Positions 9,176-17,850 of a DNA stretch of 64,000 nt are shown here, piece by piece. The position numbers were made by a program, and so were the translations under genes. The DNA comes from Archaeoglobaceae archaeon (GTDB lineage: Archaea > Halobacteriota > Archaeoglobi > Archaeoglobales > Archaeoglobaceae). Below the pieces are notes generated by a model. It was given only the letters and a program-made list of their open reading frames with translations. It made no database searches and was not told the origin of the DNA. The stretch is taken from contig JALVJV010000011.1 of NCBI GenBank assembly GCA_027028145.1, forward strand, positions 124,001-188,000. Reading direction: 5' to 3'. How positions within the stretch are numbered: the first letter of the stretch is position 1; the number at the start of each line of letters is the position of its first letter.

Positions 9176-10110
9176 AGCCCGTTGCAGTTTGGGTTGAGAA
9201 GGAGAGGTTGAATGGAGATATAGTCAGATGTCTAACGATCATACTCCGCTCGAGGGGTTGCTACTGGAACCGATGCCTGATGTGCGGCTACAAGAAGGAC
9301 ACATCTAAAGACGTAACGCTGAAAGATCTGATCGATCAATTCAATTTTGCTTTAAAGAGGGCAAATGGGGTAGATGTCGTTAAAATATTCACATCGGGAA
9401 GCTTTTTCGATTCGAAGGAGATTCCGAAAGAGTTCAGGAGCTTCGTTTACGATGCTTTGACCGGTAAGATTAAGAAGCTCATAGTGGAGAGTCGTCCGGA
9501 ATTCATAAACGAGGAGATTGCAGAAGAGCTTTCATCGCTTGAATTCGAAACGGAAGTTGGTATAGGGCTTGAAACCGCAGATGATTTCATAAGAGAGCAC
9601 TGCATAAACAAGGGCTTCAGCTTCGAAGATTTCAAAAGATCCGCCAAGATCTTGAAATCCCACGGCGTTAGGGTTAAGGCGTATCTATTGCTCAAGCCTC
9701 CGTTTCTGTCGGAAGGTGAAGCTATAAGGGATGCGATTAGATCCATTAAAGCTGTTAAGGGTTTAGCCGATGTCGTATCGATAAATCCGACTAACGTCCA
9801 ATCGGGAACTTACGTGGAAAAGCTCTGGTTCAGAGGCTTGTATCGTCCGCCTTGGCTCTGGAGCGCCGTTGAAGTCCTTAGAAACGCTGAGATCGATGCG
9901 ATATGCGATCCGGTTGCTTATGGAAAAGCGAGGGGTCCGCACAACTGCGGGAGATGCGACGGGGATGTTGCAAGGGCTATAAGGGAATATTCCTTAACCC
10001 AAGATGCATCGGTGTTCGACGGATTGAGCTGTTCTTGCCTCAAGTTGTGGGAGAGAGTCGTTGAGTTGGAGGATTATTCGAGAATTCCGTTAGCTTTAAT
10101 ACACGTCTGA
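9166..10110 (+). CDS. Archaeosine biosynthesis radical SAM protein RaSEA
   Basis: A 314-residue radical SAM protein of the TIGR01210 family. The cluster motif CYWNRCLMCGY is near residues 32-42, and the C-terminus holds CGRCDGD and LSCSCLKLW. RaSEA works with ArcS: ArcS attaches lysine to preQ0 at tRNA position 15, and RaSEA cleaves it to leave the formamidino group of archaeosine. Its start lies within the rhomboid gene. Second gene of a four-gene plus-strand operon. No arcS is in this window, but a QueF-like protein is encoded at 24665. Confidence 0.82.
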   Translation: MVLKPVAVWVEKERLNGDIVRCLTIILRSRGCYWNRCLMCGYKKDTSKDVTLKDLIDQFNFALKRANGVDVVKIFTSGSFFDSKEIPKEFRSFVYDALTGKIKKLIVESRPEFINEEIAEELSSLEFETEVGIGLETADDFIREHCINKGFSFEDFKRSAKILKSHGVRVKAYLLLKPPFLSEGEAIRDAIRSIKAVKGLADVVSINPTNVQSGTYVEKLWFRGLYRPPWLWSAVEVLRNAEIDAICDPVAYGKARGPHNCGRCDGDVARAIREYSLTQDASVFDGLSCSCLKLWERVVELEDYSRIPLALIHV

Positions 10111-10123
10111 TCAAAATTTGAGC

Positions 10124-10990
10124 ATGAGAATATCGCCGAAATGCCCGGCTTGCCTATTAAATAGGGCGTATATGGAGTGCAAGATGGTAACTGACGATTA
10201 TGAAACTATATTTAAAGCCGTTGGTGAAGCCCTCAGGATTTTAGCTGAGAGATACCCTAAGAGGGAGATAAACGCGCACATAGCCACTTACATGCACAGA
10301 AGGGTTTACGAGGTTTTGGGCGTGGAAGATCCGTATAAAAAGCTTAAGGAGAAGGCTAACGAAGTTGCGATGAGGTTTTTGCCAATCGTTAGGGATTTCG
10401 TTGAGAGGCAGGATGACAGGTTTAGAGCTTCCGCGATAGCCTCCATAATCGCGAATACCTTCGATTACGGCGTCATGGATCACAGGGTTGCGGATGACGA
10501 TTTCATGGAATACTTCAAGAAGCAATACGCTAAGGGACTTGCCGTAGACCATCTGGATGAGATCAGAGATCTGTGCAGAGGAAAAGTCGTTTATCTAACG
10601 GACAACTGCGGTGAAATAGTGATAGATACGCTGTTCATGAAGGAGATAAAGGGGATATGCGAGAGGCTAACTGTGGTGGTTAGGGGTAAACCGATAATAA
10701 GCGATGCCACGCTTGAGGATGCGATTAAAGCCGGAGTCGACAAGATAGCTGACGAGATACTGACGAACGGGCTCGGAGCCGTCGGGATAATAGAGGAGGA
10801 ACTGCCGGCTGAAACGCTTGAGAGGCTTGAGAGTTCGGATGTTATAATAGCGAAGGGAATGGCTAACTACGAGAGCCTTTCCGAAAGCAGATTCAAGCCG
10901 ATAGCTTTCCTGCTAACTGCGAAATGCGAGCCGATAGCTGAAGATATAGGGGTTAAAGTCGGGGATATGGTTGCCATGCTCGTAAGGTGA
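10124..10990 (+). CDS. DUF89 family (damage-control phosphatase-like)
   Basis: A 288-residue DUF89/ARMT1-like protein (COG1578). The family is metal-dependent, and some members dephosphorylate damaged or over-abundant phosphometabolites. Metal-site motifs are visible as TDNCGEIVIDT near 165-175 and AKGMANYESLSE near 245-256. N-terminal cysteines (CPACL) resemble those of other archaeal members. ATG 10124 is chosen over in-frame TTG 10118. The substrate is unknown. Third gene of the rhomboid-RaSEA operon. Confidence 0.78.
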   Translation: MRISPKCPACLLNRAYMECKMVTDDYETIFKAVGEALRILAERYPKREINAHIATYMHRRVYEVLGVEDPYKKLKEKANEVAMRFLPIVRDFVERQDDRFRASAIASIIANTFDYGVMDHRVADDDFMEYFKKQYAKGLAVDHLDEIRDLCRGKVVYLTDNCGEIVIDTLFMKEIKGICERLTVVVRGKPIISDATLEDAIKAGVDKIADEILTNGLGAVGIIEEELPAETLERLESSDVIIAKGMANYESLSESRFKPIAFLLTAKCEPIAEDIGVKVGDMVAMLVR

Positions 10991-10995
10991 TGGAT

Positions 10996-11583
10996 ATGAA
11001 CGAGCTTAGGGAAAGGACTCTTATAGATCTTTTCAAGGCTTTGGACGGAATTTACGGGGCTAACTACGAATGCAAATACTATCCGTGCCACTTTTCTGGG
11101 CAGGACTGCACATTCTGCTACTGCCCCTTTTACCCGTGCCTTCTCTACGATTTGGGCGGTGAACTCGTTTTGTCATCTCACGGCGAATACGTTTGGAGTT
11201 GCAAGGGTTGCAGATGGATTCACGAAAAGGAGAACGTCGAAAACGTAATATTCGTTCTCGGAAGATATCCCAAGCAGAGGCTCGTAGAGGAGGGTTGGTG
11301 GTTTTTTAACAGGATCTTGCAGGAGCTTTTTTACGGCGAAGTTTACGGAGAGGAGCTTGAGAACTGCTACAATTTGATGCCGGCGGTTCTGAGAAATAAG
11401 GAGTGCGAAGAGGTTGATAGCGTCGAATTTTTGGCCGTTAAGGTGTTCGATTTCGAGATATTGGACGTCAGAAGGATAAGATCGATAGATGAAGCGGAGG
11501 ATGAGGTTGTAATACCGCTTAAGGAGGGAAGGGAGATTTACGGAATAGATGCGAAGGGTAGAAGGGTTATGTGCAAGTTATAG
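10996..11583 (+). CDS. Cysteine-rich small domain protein (COG2158-like)
   Basis: A 195-residue protein whose first half holds a dense cysteine cluster: CKYYPCHFSGQDCTFCYCPFYPC, then CKGC and a histidine. This is the Cys_rich_small domain, likely a zinc or iron-sulfur site; in some archaea it is fused to or next to cobinamide amidohydrolase. The C-terminal 90 residues are not recognised. ATG 10996 is chosen because AAGGTGAT (10984-10991) ends four bases before it. Last gene of the operon, overlapping the convergent gene by six bases. Confidence 0.65.
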   Translation: MNELRERTLIDLFKALDGIYGANYECKYYPCHFSGQDCTFCYCPFYPCLLYDLGGELVLSSHGEYVWSCKGCRWIHEKENVENVIFVLGRYPKQRLVEEGWWFFNRILQELFYGEVYGEELENCYNLMPAVLRNKECEEVDSVEFLAVKVFDFEILDVRRIRSIDEAEDEVVIPLKEGREIYGIDAKGRRVMCKL

Positions 11584-12252
11584 CTTTGAAAGTCTTCCGT
11601 CGGGCAGTATCTTAAACCTCTCAAAACCGGGCTTTATCTCCCTCGTGATGCTCTCCTCAACACCTATGATGTAGATGTCTTCTCCGAAATCCAACGGCTC
11701 CTCCTCCTTCACAATCCTTATTACGACGTCGAATATCCTTTCTATGATTCTCGTTGTCGTGTAGTCGTATAGTCCGTAGGGACTGATGGAAACCAACGTG
11801 ATCTTTTCCGGCAACGTGTCCACGATCCTCATAAGGTTTTTCAGTATCCATCTACCGTGGATCGCATACATGAGGTAGAATCCGAAGATCAGAACGAGGT
11901 CGTCTTCTCTAAGCTTACTCACAGCGAGCTCTATCCTCTCGAACTCTTTTTTCACGATGTTTTCGGGAATGAAGTCGTAAAGCCTTCCGAAGGGGATCGT
12001 ATCCCTCCTTCCGATCTTTATGAAGTAAGCGTTGTCGAGAATATCCGCAATTTCCGGAGCGTGCTTCGATATGAACTTGTAGTGTTCCTTCAGTTTTCTG
12101 CACATCGTATCCGAATAGACACCGATGACCAACCTCTTGGATTTGAATTGTGGCAGGATGTGATAAAAAACCAAGCTAACCGCCGGATAAGTCTGATCGT
12201 AAACGATTCTGATCCTTCTGCCATCGAATTTCGGTATGATGTCAAGCACCAT
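11578..12252 (-). CDS. Hypothetical protein, possibly RecA/KaiC-like fold
   Basis: A 224-residue soluble protein I do not recognise with certainty. It alternates beta and alpha segments, with RIRIVYDQTYPAVSLVFYHILPQF at the front, LVIGVYSD and LREDDLVLIFGFYLMYAIHG in the middle, and KITLVSISPYGLYD later. The layout recalls DUF257/RecA-like ATPase relatives, but no Walker A lysine motif is present. It converges on the Cys-rich protein and is divergent from rtcA. Confidence 0.6.
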   Translation of the reverse strand: MVLDIIPKFDGRRIRIVYDQTYPAVSLVFYHILPQFKSKRLVIGVYSDTMCRKLKEHYKFISKHAPEIADILDNAYFIKIGRRDTIPFGRLYDFIPENIVKKEFERIELAVSKLREDDLVLIFGFYLMYAIHGRWILKNLMRIVDTLPEKITLVSISPYGLYDYTTTRIIERIFDVVIRIVKEEEPLDFGEDIYIIGVEESITREIKPGFERFKILPDGRLSKL

Positions 12253-12325
12253 TGGATAAAATAAATCTTACAAAGTAAATAAACTTTTGGTAAAGGTTAA
12301 TAGCCGCTCATCATCAGAACGAACG

Positions 12326-13330
12326 ATGATAAGGATAGACGGAAGCTACGGCGAAGGAGGAGGTCAGATTTTAAGAACGGCAGTAGCTTTAGCTTGTATA
12401 ACCGGAAAGGAGGTTGAAGTTTACAATATCAGAGCGAACAGACCCAAGCCGGGCTTGGCAATGCAACACCTCAAAGGGATCGAAGCGGCGAAGCTTATCT
12501 CCGAAGCCGAGGTCGAAGGACTGAAGTTAGGCTCTACAAGAATAGTTTTCAAGCCTAAAAGTCTTAAGGGCGGTAATTTTAGGATAGATATTGGAACCGC
12601 TGGTAGCGTTACCCTTATACTCCAAACCATTCTCCTTCCGCTTTTGGCTTCCGAAAGAGAGAGTGTAGTGGAGATTAGAGGCGGAACGGATGTTAAATGG
12701 TCTCCGCCGGTGGATTACGTCAAAAACGTTACGTTCAAAGCTTTACGCGAGCTTGGAGCGGATGTGGATATCGATCTCATTGCGAGAGGTTACTATCCGA
12801 AGGGCGGAGGCAAGGTTGTCGTCAAAATAAATCCTTCGAAGCTTAAGGGAGTTGAGTTTAAAGAAGGTCATTGCGATGTCGTTAGGGGTGTAAGCCACTG
12901 TCAGAATCTGCCGAGAAACGTTGCCGAAAGGCAGGCAAGGTCTGCAAAGAAGATACTCGAGCTTGAAGGCTATAAAGCTGAGATCGACATAGAGGTTCGC
13001 AAGGGTGCTTCGATCGGAAGCGGGATAACCCTGTGGTGCGGTTACAAGGGAGGAAGTGCGCTTGGGGAGAAGGGGAAGAGGGCGGAGAAGGTTGGAGAAG
13101 AATGCGCTTACGAAATTCTAAATGAACTGAAGTCCGATGCCGTATTCGATAGGCATTTGGCAGATCAGATAATGCCGTTCTCAGCGGTTGCGAGCGGTGA
13201 AACATCCTACACAACTTCCGAAATCACTCTGCATCAGAAGAGCAACGCTTACGTCATAAACACGTTTTTGGGCGATGTTGTAAGCTTCGACGGTAATATG
13301 GTTAGGATCAAGGGGGTCGGCATACTCTGA
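12326..13330 (+). CDS. rtcA: RNA 3'-terminal phosphate cyclase
   Basis: A 334-residue cyclase that converts RNA 3'-phosphate to a 2',3'-cyclic phosphate using ATP. It starts with the family signature MIRIDGSYGEGGGQILRTAVAL, has RANRPKPGLAMQHL and the GTAGSVTLILQ insert, and ends with the adenylated histidine region (FDRHLADQIMPF). ATG 12326 matches this universal N-terminus; 13 additional in-frame residues upstream are unlikely to be translated. Length is normal. No RtcB ligase is nearby. Confidence 0.93.
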   Translation: MIRIDGSYGEGGGQILRTAVALACITGKEVEVYNIRANRPKPGLAMQHLKGIEAAKLISEAEVEGLKLGSTRIVFKPKSLKGGNFRIDIGTAGSVTLILQTILLPLLASERESVVEIRGGTDVKWSPPVDYVKNVTFKALRELGADVDIDLIARGYYPKGGGKVVVKINPSKLKGVEFKEGHCDVVRGVSHCQNLPRNVAERQARSAKKILELEGYKAEIDIEVRKGASIGSGITLWCGYKGGSALGEKGKRAEKVGEECAYEILNELKSDAVFDRHLADQIMPFSAVASGETSYTTSEITLHQKSNAYVINTFLGDVVSFDGNMVRIKGVGIL

Positions 13331-13331
13331 A

Positions 13332-13358
13332 CGAACACGTGTTCGATAAAGATATATA
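13332..13358 (+). promoter_or_regulatory. Palindromic operator and TATA box of the nicotinamidase gene
   Basis: CGAACACGTGTTCG (13332-13345) is a perfect 14-base palindrome. It directly abuts ATAAAGATATATA, which holds the TATA box (13351-13358). ATG 13380 is about 25 bases from the box, so the transcript is probably leaderless. The palindrome begins two bases after the rtcA stop codon. Confidence 0.55.
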
Positions 13359-13379
13359 CATCCGCATCGATGTTCAGTC

Positions 13380-13922
13380 ATGGATGCTCTGGTAGTCGTT
13401 GATATGCAGAAGGACTTCTGCTACGAAAACGGAGCGCTGTTTATAGGAGAGCATGTCAAATCGATATTCGAACCCCTCAGAAGGGTTGTAGAACACGCGA
13501 GATCGAAGGGAATTCCTGTGATATTCACCCAAGACTGGCATAGAGAGGATGACGCGGAATTCAACATCTGGCCGAAACACTGCATAGCCGGAAGCGAGGG
13601 AGCGGAAATTATAGATGAACTGAATCCTCAGCCCAAAGACTACTACGTAAAGAAGAGGAGGTATTCAGCGTTCTTCGGAACGGACTTAGACCTAACGCTG
13701 AGGGAGCTCGGAGTTAAGAGGCTGTTCGTTGCCGGAGTCGTTACGAACATCTGCGTTCTACACACTGTCAGCGATGCGGTGCTCAGAGGTTACGAAGTTG
13801 CCGTGCTCAAGGACTGCACAACCGCTTTAAGCGATTACGATTACGAATATGCAATGAAACACATGGAGAACGTGTTTCGAGTGGAAATCATTTCATCAGA
13901 AGATTTTCTATCTTCGGTTTAA
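13380..13922 (+). CDS. pncA: Nicotinamidase (isochorismatase-like hydrolase)
   Basis: A 180-residue cysteine hydrolase that converts nicotinamide to nicotinate in NAD salvage. The expected triad is D8 (VVDMQ), K91 or K92 and C125 (VVTNICVLHT); metal ligands D52 and H54 are in QDWHRED. Size matches archaeal nicotinamidases. Other isochorismatase-like amidases share the fold, so substrate is a family inference. The 3' end overlaps a convergent small gene by 35 bases. Confidence 0.87.
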   Translation: MDALVVVDMQKDFCYENGALFIGEHVKSIFEPLRRVVEHARSKGIPVIFTQDWHREDDAEFNIWPKHCIAGSEGAEIIDELNPQPKDYYVKKRRYSAFFGTDLDLTLRELGVKRLFVAGVVTNICVLHTVSDAVLRGYEVAVLKDCTTALSDYDYEYAMKHMENVFRVEIISSEDFLSSV

Positions 13923-14100
13923 CCAGAATCAGCAAGGTTATAGCGAGTGCTAACCCGAACAGGGCTGAATAGACTAAATTGAAGCAGACGTAGTAGCTCG
14001 CGACGAAACCCAAAACGAAGGTGCTTAGAGCTATGGTTGGAAGGTAGATTCGAGATATAGTAAGTTTGAGATCACCTATACATTCTTCTCTGGATCTCAT
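13888..14100 (-). CDS. Small two-helix membrane protein, unknown function
   Basis: A 70-residue protein with two predicted membrane helices (about 20-38 and 40-60) and a basic tail (KPKIENLLMK). Not recognised. The start lies inside the preceding gene on the same strand (29-base overlap), which suggests translational coupling. Its 3' end overlaps the nicotinamidase gene by 35 bases. It may work with its upstream neighbour. Confidence 0.5.
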   Translation of the reverse strand: MRSREECIGDLKLTISRIYLPTIALSTFVLGFVASYYVCFNLVYSALFGLALAITLLILVKPKIENLLMK

Positions 14101-14392
14101 CCAACCTCTCCTCCAACTCCCTTATATACACGAACAGCTTTTCTTCGAATCTCCTTTCCAGATCATCAGCATTGGCCGCGATCATCCTTTTGGTGCTCTC
14201 AAGCTCCTCAACAGTTCTCCTCATCCTCAACATCATGCTCAGAAGGAGAGCACCGAGGGAGAACGTCAGTAGGAATGCGAAGAAGACCACTGCAAAATCG
14301 ACGTTATTGTGGACAAGGGACAACCATCGATATGTGAGCATGACCGCCGATATTATCATCAGAACGCTGAGGACGATCTCCCTTACATCCAT
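14072..14392 (-). CDS. Membrane protein with C-terminal coiled coil
   Basis: A 106-residue protein with two membrane helices (about 5-22 and 32-52) and then a charged heptad-like helix (RMRRTVEELESTKRMIAANADD...LEERLDEIQRRM) that should form a coiled coil in the cytoplasm. Not recognised. It forms a two-gene unit with the overlapping 70-residue membrane protein downstream. Confidence 0.6.
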   Translation of the reverse strand: MDVREIVLSVLMIISAVMLTYRWLSLVHNNVDFAVVFFAFLLTFSLGALLLSMMLRMRRTVEELESTKRMIAANADDLERRFEEKLFVYIRELEERLDEIQRRMYR

Positions 14393-14436
14393 CGAACTGA
14401 TGTTGAGACGATATTATATAACATTGTCGATATTCG

Positions 14437-15999
14437 TTAAACGAAGATCCTTACTATCTCTCCCATTCCCTTGCTCCTTCCCTCTCTGAATATGAACTTC
14501 TGCCCCTCGTAGACGAACTGCGGATGATACTTGAATCGGATTCGAACCCTCCCTCTGTCTCCTGCCTTCATGTATTCCTTATCCATGTCCTCGAACACAA
14601 CAGCTTCCGAAATCGTTTCTATGTGGATAACCGGCTCGTATCCCCTCTTGATTCGAGTCGGATGGCTGAAGACGTAAACGTCGGCTTCGAACTCCCACAC
14701 CGCATGGGGCTCCTTCTTGAGCAGAACCATTCCCCTCCGCAACTCATCGTATCTGACTCCCTTCAAGGCTATTCCGACGATATCTCCGGCTTCGGCTTTG
14801 CTAACTCTGTAATAGTGCATCTCCATGCTCTGAACCCTCACACGCCTAAAGTTACCATCTTGGAAGGGGCCAATGTAAACCTCCTCACCCTCGCCGATCT
14901 CTCCGGACTTCACGCTACCGCTCACAACCGTTCCAACTCCCGTGATCTTGTAGATGCGGTCGATATACATCAGAAAGTCGTTTCCCTTGCTTCCCCTCTT
15001 CGGCAATCTGTATAACAGTTCCTCAAGCAGATCGAAACCTTCGAGCGTTATCGCCGACGTTTTCAGAATCGGAACGACCAAACCCCTGTTTATCAGTTTC
15101 GAAGCCTTCTTAACGTCCTCGATATCCTTAACGACGAAAGGTATCCTGCCGACGGTCTTAAGCAAATTCGATATCTGCCCGATCACCTCTTCAACCCTCT
15201 CCGCAGAAACCATGTCTATCTTCGTGACAACGATTATAACGGGAAGATCCATCGCAAGAAGTATGCCCAAATGCTCCTTCGTAGTCCTCATGACTCCATC
15301 GTTCGCGGCGACGACTAAAAGCCCGTAATCTATCTTCTGCCCGAGCAAACCCCTTATGGTAGTTCTGAGCCAAGGTTCATGCCCCACGGTATCTACGAAC
15401 GAAATCAGCTTATCAGAGTTCTCAACGACCCAAGCCCTCTCGTTCTTGCTTAGGGGATTCTTAAGTTTTATCGGCTTTCCATCCTTAAATCCGAACACTG
15501 CGAAGCTTAAATCGGCACTAAGTCCTCTTTCTATCTCGTGCTTCAGAACGTCCAAATATATTCGCGTGGCTCCGTCTCCATCGTCCGGCTTTCCGGTAAT
15601 AAGGCATCCAACGAGCGTCGATTTGCCGTGATCTACATGCCCGGCAGTTCCGATCATTACGTGCTCCTTCGCCTTACTCTTAACTATCTCAACCAAGCCT
15701 ACGTAGCCTGAACCGACTTTATACTTCTCGACGGATCTTACTTCGGCTCCGATTTCCTTAGCAAGCTTTTTCAAAATCCGAACGGTTTCGTTAAACTTAT
15801 CGTCGCTAATTCCCTTAAGCTCGCCGGAATCGGAAACCCCTATGACGTATAGAGCCTTTCCCCTTCCCATAATGATCCTGTGATTCATCTGACAGGCAAG
15901 CTCCTGAAACCTGCTCTCTTTTAAATGGTATGTCGTGAGATACTCTTTAAATTCGATATTCTCCCTCTCACCCTCCTTAACTATGCTGAGGATATCCAT
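14437..15999 (-). CDS. GTPBP1-like translational GTPase (COG5258)
   Basis: A 520-residue elongation-factor-like GTPase of the GTPBP1/2 group, related to EF-1alpha and SelB. The N-terminal 110 residues are a family-specific domain (MDILSIVKEGERENIEFKEYL). G1 is GHVDHGKST near 119-127, G3 is DTVGHEPW, and G4 is TKID. Two beta-barrel domains follow (VGTVVSGSVKSGEIGEGEEVYIG...). Eukaryotic GTPBP1 acts in mRNA surveillance and ribosome rescue; the archaeal role is not established. Full length, monocistronic. Confidence 0.85.
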   Translation of the reverse strand: MDILSIVKEGERENIEFKEYLTTYHLKESRFQELACQMNHRIIMGRGKALYVIGVSDSGELKGISDDKFNETVRILKKLAKEIGAEVRSVEKYKVGSGYVGLVEIVKSKAKEHVMIGTAGHVDHGKSTLVGCLITGKPDDGDGATRIYLDVLKHEIERGLSADLSFAVFGFKDGKPIKLKNPLSKNERAWVVENSDKLISFVDTVGHEPWLRTTIRGLLGQKIDYGLLVVAANDGVMRTTKEHLGILLAMDLPVIIVVTKIDMVSAERVEEVIGQISNLLKTVGRIPFVVKDIEDVKKASKLINRGLVVPILKTSAITLEGFDLLEELLYRLPKRGSKGNDFLMYIDRIYKITGVGTVVSGSVKSGEIGEGEEVYIGPFQDGNFRRVRVQSMEMHYYRVSKAEAGDIVGIALKGVRYDELRRGMVLLKKEPHAVWEFEADVYVFSHPTRIKRGYEPVIHIETISEAVVFEDMDKEYMKAGDRGRVRIRFKYHPQFVYEGQKFIFREGRSKGMGEIVRIFV

Positions 16000-16032
16000 T
16001 TCTAAACGGAACTACCGCAACAAATATAACAG

Positions 16033-16608
16033 TTACGTCGAAGCCAGCAGGTATGTCGCAACGACGATCAAAGCGACGCCTATCAAGCCGAGGAACAGCA
16101 GAGGAAATCCGTAAGCTTGGAAGGATAAAACCGTAGGATAGAAGAGGTAGATGACAAGCGCAACGATTCCCAAAATCGCCAACGGATAGCCAATTTCGAG
16201 CTTGAGCTCCTCGAACTTGTCTTCGATAGTCCAAGATATCTGAGATATCGAGAATAGAATCACCAAGGCTGAAAGTGCCGAAATGTTCGGATTGGACTTG
16301 TATGCTACGAATATCGAATTCAGATACTCGGCAAGGCTTTTGAATCCCAAATAATATAGAGCATCGAGCAGTGAGTAGAATAACTCCGAATTCGACAGAA
16401 CTTTCACGGATGCGATTGCTATGAGGATTACGAACAGCGGGAAATCGAACGGATTCCTTCCGAGCAATAAAAAGACGGGAGGAAGGATCGCTATTAGATA
16501 TAGAAACTTGATCGGGATGAATATCGATAAAGGGGAAGCTTCGGCAATTTTTATAGTTATAAACACGGCGATCTCAGCGAGTATCAAGTTCAAAATTTTG
16601 ACCTTCAT
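16033..16608 (-). CDS. Multi-pass membrane protein next to DUF58 gene
   Basis: A 191-residue integral membrane protein with five or six predicted helices and no recognised domain. ATG 16608 overlaps the stop of the DUF58 gene as ATGA, so it is coupled to it; the longer in-frame version would start inside DUF58 without reason. Membrane proteins of this type often accompany DUF58 in MoxR-type clusters, but no MoxR ATPase is present here. Confidence 0.65.
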   Translation of the reverse strand: MKVKILNLILAEIAVFITIKIAEASPLSIFIPIKFLYLIAILPPVFLLLGRNPFDFPLFVILIAIASVKVLSNSELFYSLLDALYYLGFKSLAEYLNSIFVAYKSNPNISALSALVILFSISQISWTIEDKFEELKLEIGYPLAILGIVALVIYLFYPTVLSFQAYGFPLLFLGLIGVALIVVATYLLAST

Positions 16609-17810
16609 CCGACCACCCTCACCATAAGCTGTCTTATCGGCTTGTCTATATCCCATTCGATCATGTTAGCCCTTCTCAGGCTTTTCAGCGATGATCTTCT
16701 CAGGATTTCAAATAGGGTTAGAGCGAACTCATCCCCCTCAACCGCACCCTTCAAAGCGATGATCTGAATCGGAATCTTCGCTTTGATCGCTTCGGAAACG
16801 AATCTCGTCGGCTTGGAATACTCCGGACGGGTTATCAGAATAATAAGAGGTTTGTATATCGACAAAAGCTTTTTGCAGTTTTCGAAAGCCTGATCGACGC
16901 TTTCCTCGCCGGCTTCGATCCTCATCAATTCCTCGCTTATCCTCTTAAACTGCCTCTTGCCTACATCCGGATACAAGCAGATCCCGTGCCCGATGACGTA
17001 TAACCCAACCTTATGCCCCCTCGAAGTGAAATAGTAAGCCAAGGCGTTGGCTATCTCAATCGCGCATTCCAAGTAGTTTCTTACCGTCTTTCCGAACGTC
17101 ATGTAAGGATTCGAATCCACGAAAATCCATATCGCCTTCTTTCCCTCAACCTCATACTGATTAACCATGAGCTTACCCCTTCTTGCCGTAGCCTTCCAAT
17201 TCACGAACTTCATCGGATCTCCGGCAACGTAATCCCTTATCTCTCTGAAATCGGTTCCCGGAACGCCGATTCTCGAAACATCTATATCAGGCATCGGGGA
17301 TCTCGCAACTCCTCTGATCGTCTCAACCTTCGTGATCCTCCTTAGCCTCTGCCTTACTTCCAGTTCCAAATCGACTTTCAATTCCTTATCTCTCTTCCAA
17401 GCTAGGAAAGGATGCTCAATCTCGAGAACGATCTTATCCAGTTTATACTTTCCCCTCCTCATCGGTCTTGCCTTGTATCTTATGATAACGTCCGATCTCC
17501 CCAAAACGAACGTTGCAACGGCGTTCGCACCTTCTACGAGCTCGAAGTGATTCGGAAGTTCATGCATAGCTTTTAAAATCCCAAATCCGGTTGCAACAAG
17601 CTTTACTTCAGCTTCGAACTCCTCTCCGATGTGATTTCCACCCGACAACCTTGCGTAATTAATCTTTGCAGACACGTGATAAGGAACGGCTAAAAACAGC
17701 AGAGGTATTATAGAGACGGCAACCAACTCGTATGAGGTCGTAAGAATTCCCAATCCGAGCAGAAATAAAGCCGTGCTTGCAAGTGAATACGTAACCTTGC
17801 GAACTTTCAT
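16605..17810 (-). CDS. DUF58 domain protein
   Basis: A 401-residue protein. Two N-terminal membrane helices (about 8-45) are followed by a beta-rich region and the DUF58 core (GTDFREIRDYVAGDPMKFVNWKATARRGKLMVNQYE), then a von Willebrand A-like part (KKAIWIFVDSNPYM). The family usually works with MoxR AAA ATPases in assembly or maturation of surface or metal-containing complexes. Here it is paired only with a downstream membrane protein. Confidence 0.82.
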   Translation of the reverse strand: MKVRKVTYSLASTALFLLGLGILTTSYELVAVSIIPLLFLAVPYHVSAKINYARLSGGNHIGEEFEAEVKLVATGFGILKAMHELPNHFELVEGANAVATFVLGRSDVIIRYKARPMRRGKYKLDKIVLEIEHPFLAWKRDKELKVDLELEVRQRLRRITKVETIRGVARSPMPDIDVSRIGVPGTDFREIRDYVAGDPMKFVNWKATARRGKLMVNQYEVEGKKAIWIFVDSNPYMTFGKTVRNYLECAIEIANALAYYFTSRGHKVGLYVIGHGICLYPDVGKRQFKRISEELMRIEAGEESVDQAFENCKKLLSIYKPLIILITRPEYSKPTRFVSEAIKAKIPIQIIALKGAVEGDEFALTLFEILRRSSLKSLRRANMIEWDIDKPIRQLMVRVVG

Positions 17811-17850
17811 CTTAACGAAGAATCTGCTTTATTGTTTAAAATTTTTGTGC

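Noticed and set aside
11883-12264. Long plus-strand reading frame inside the minus-strand hypothetical gene
   Set aside because: It is antisense to a gene with better codon structure and has no conserved motif; typical of shadow frames opposite GC-moderate archaeal genes.
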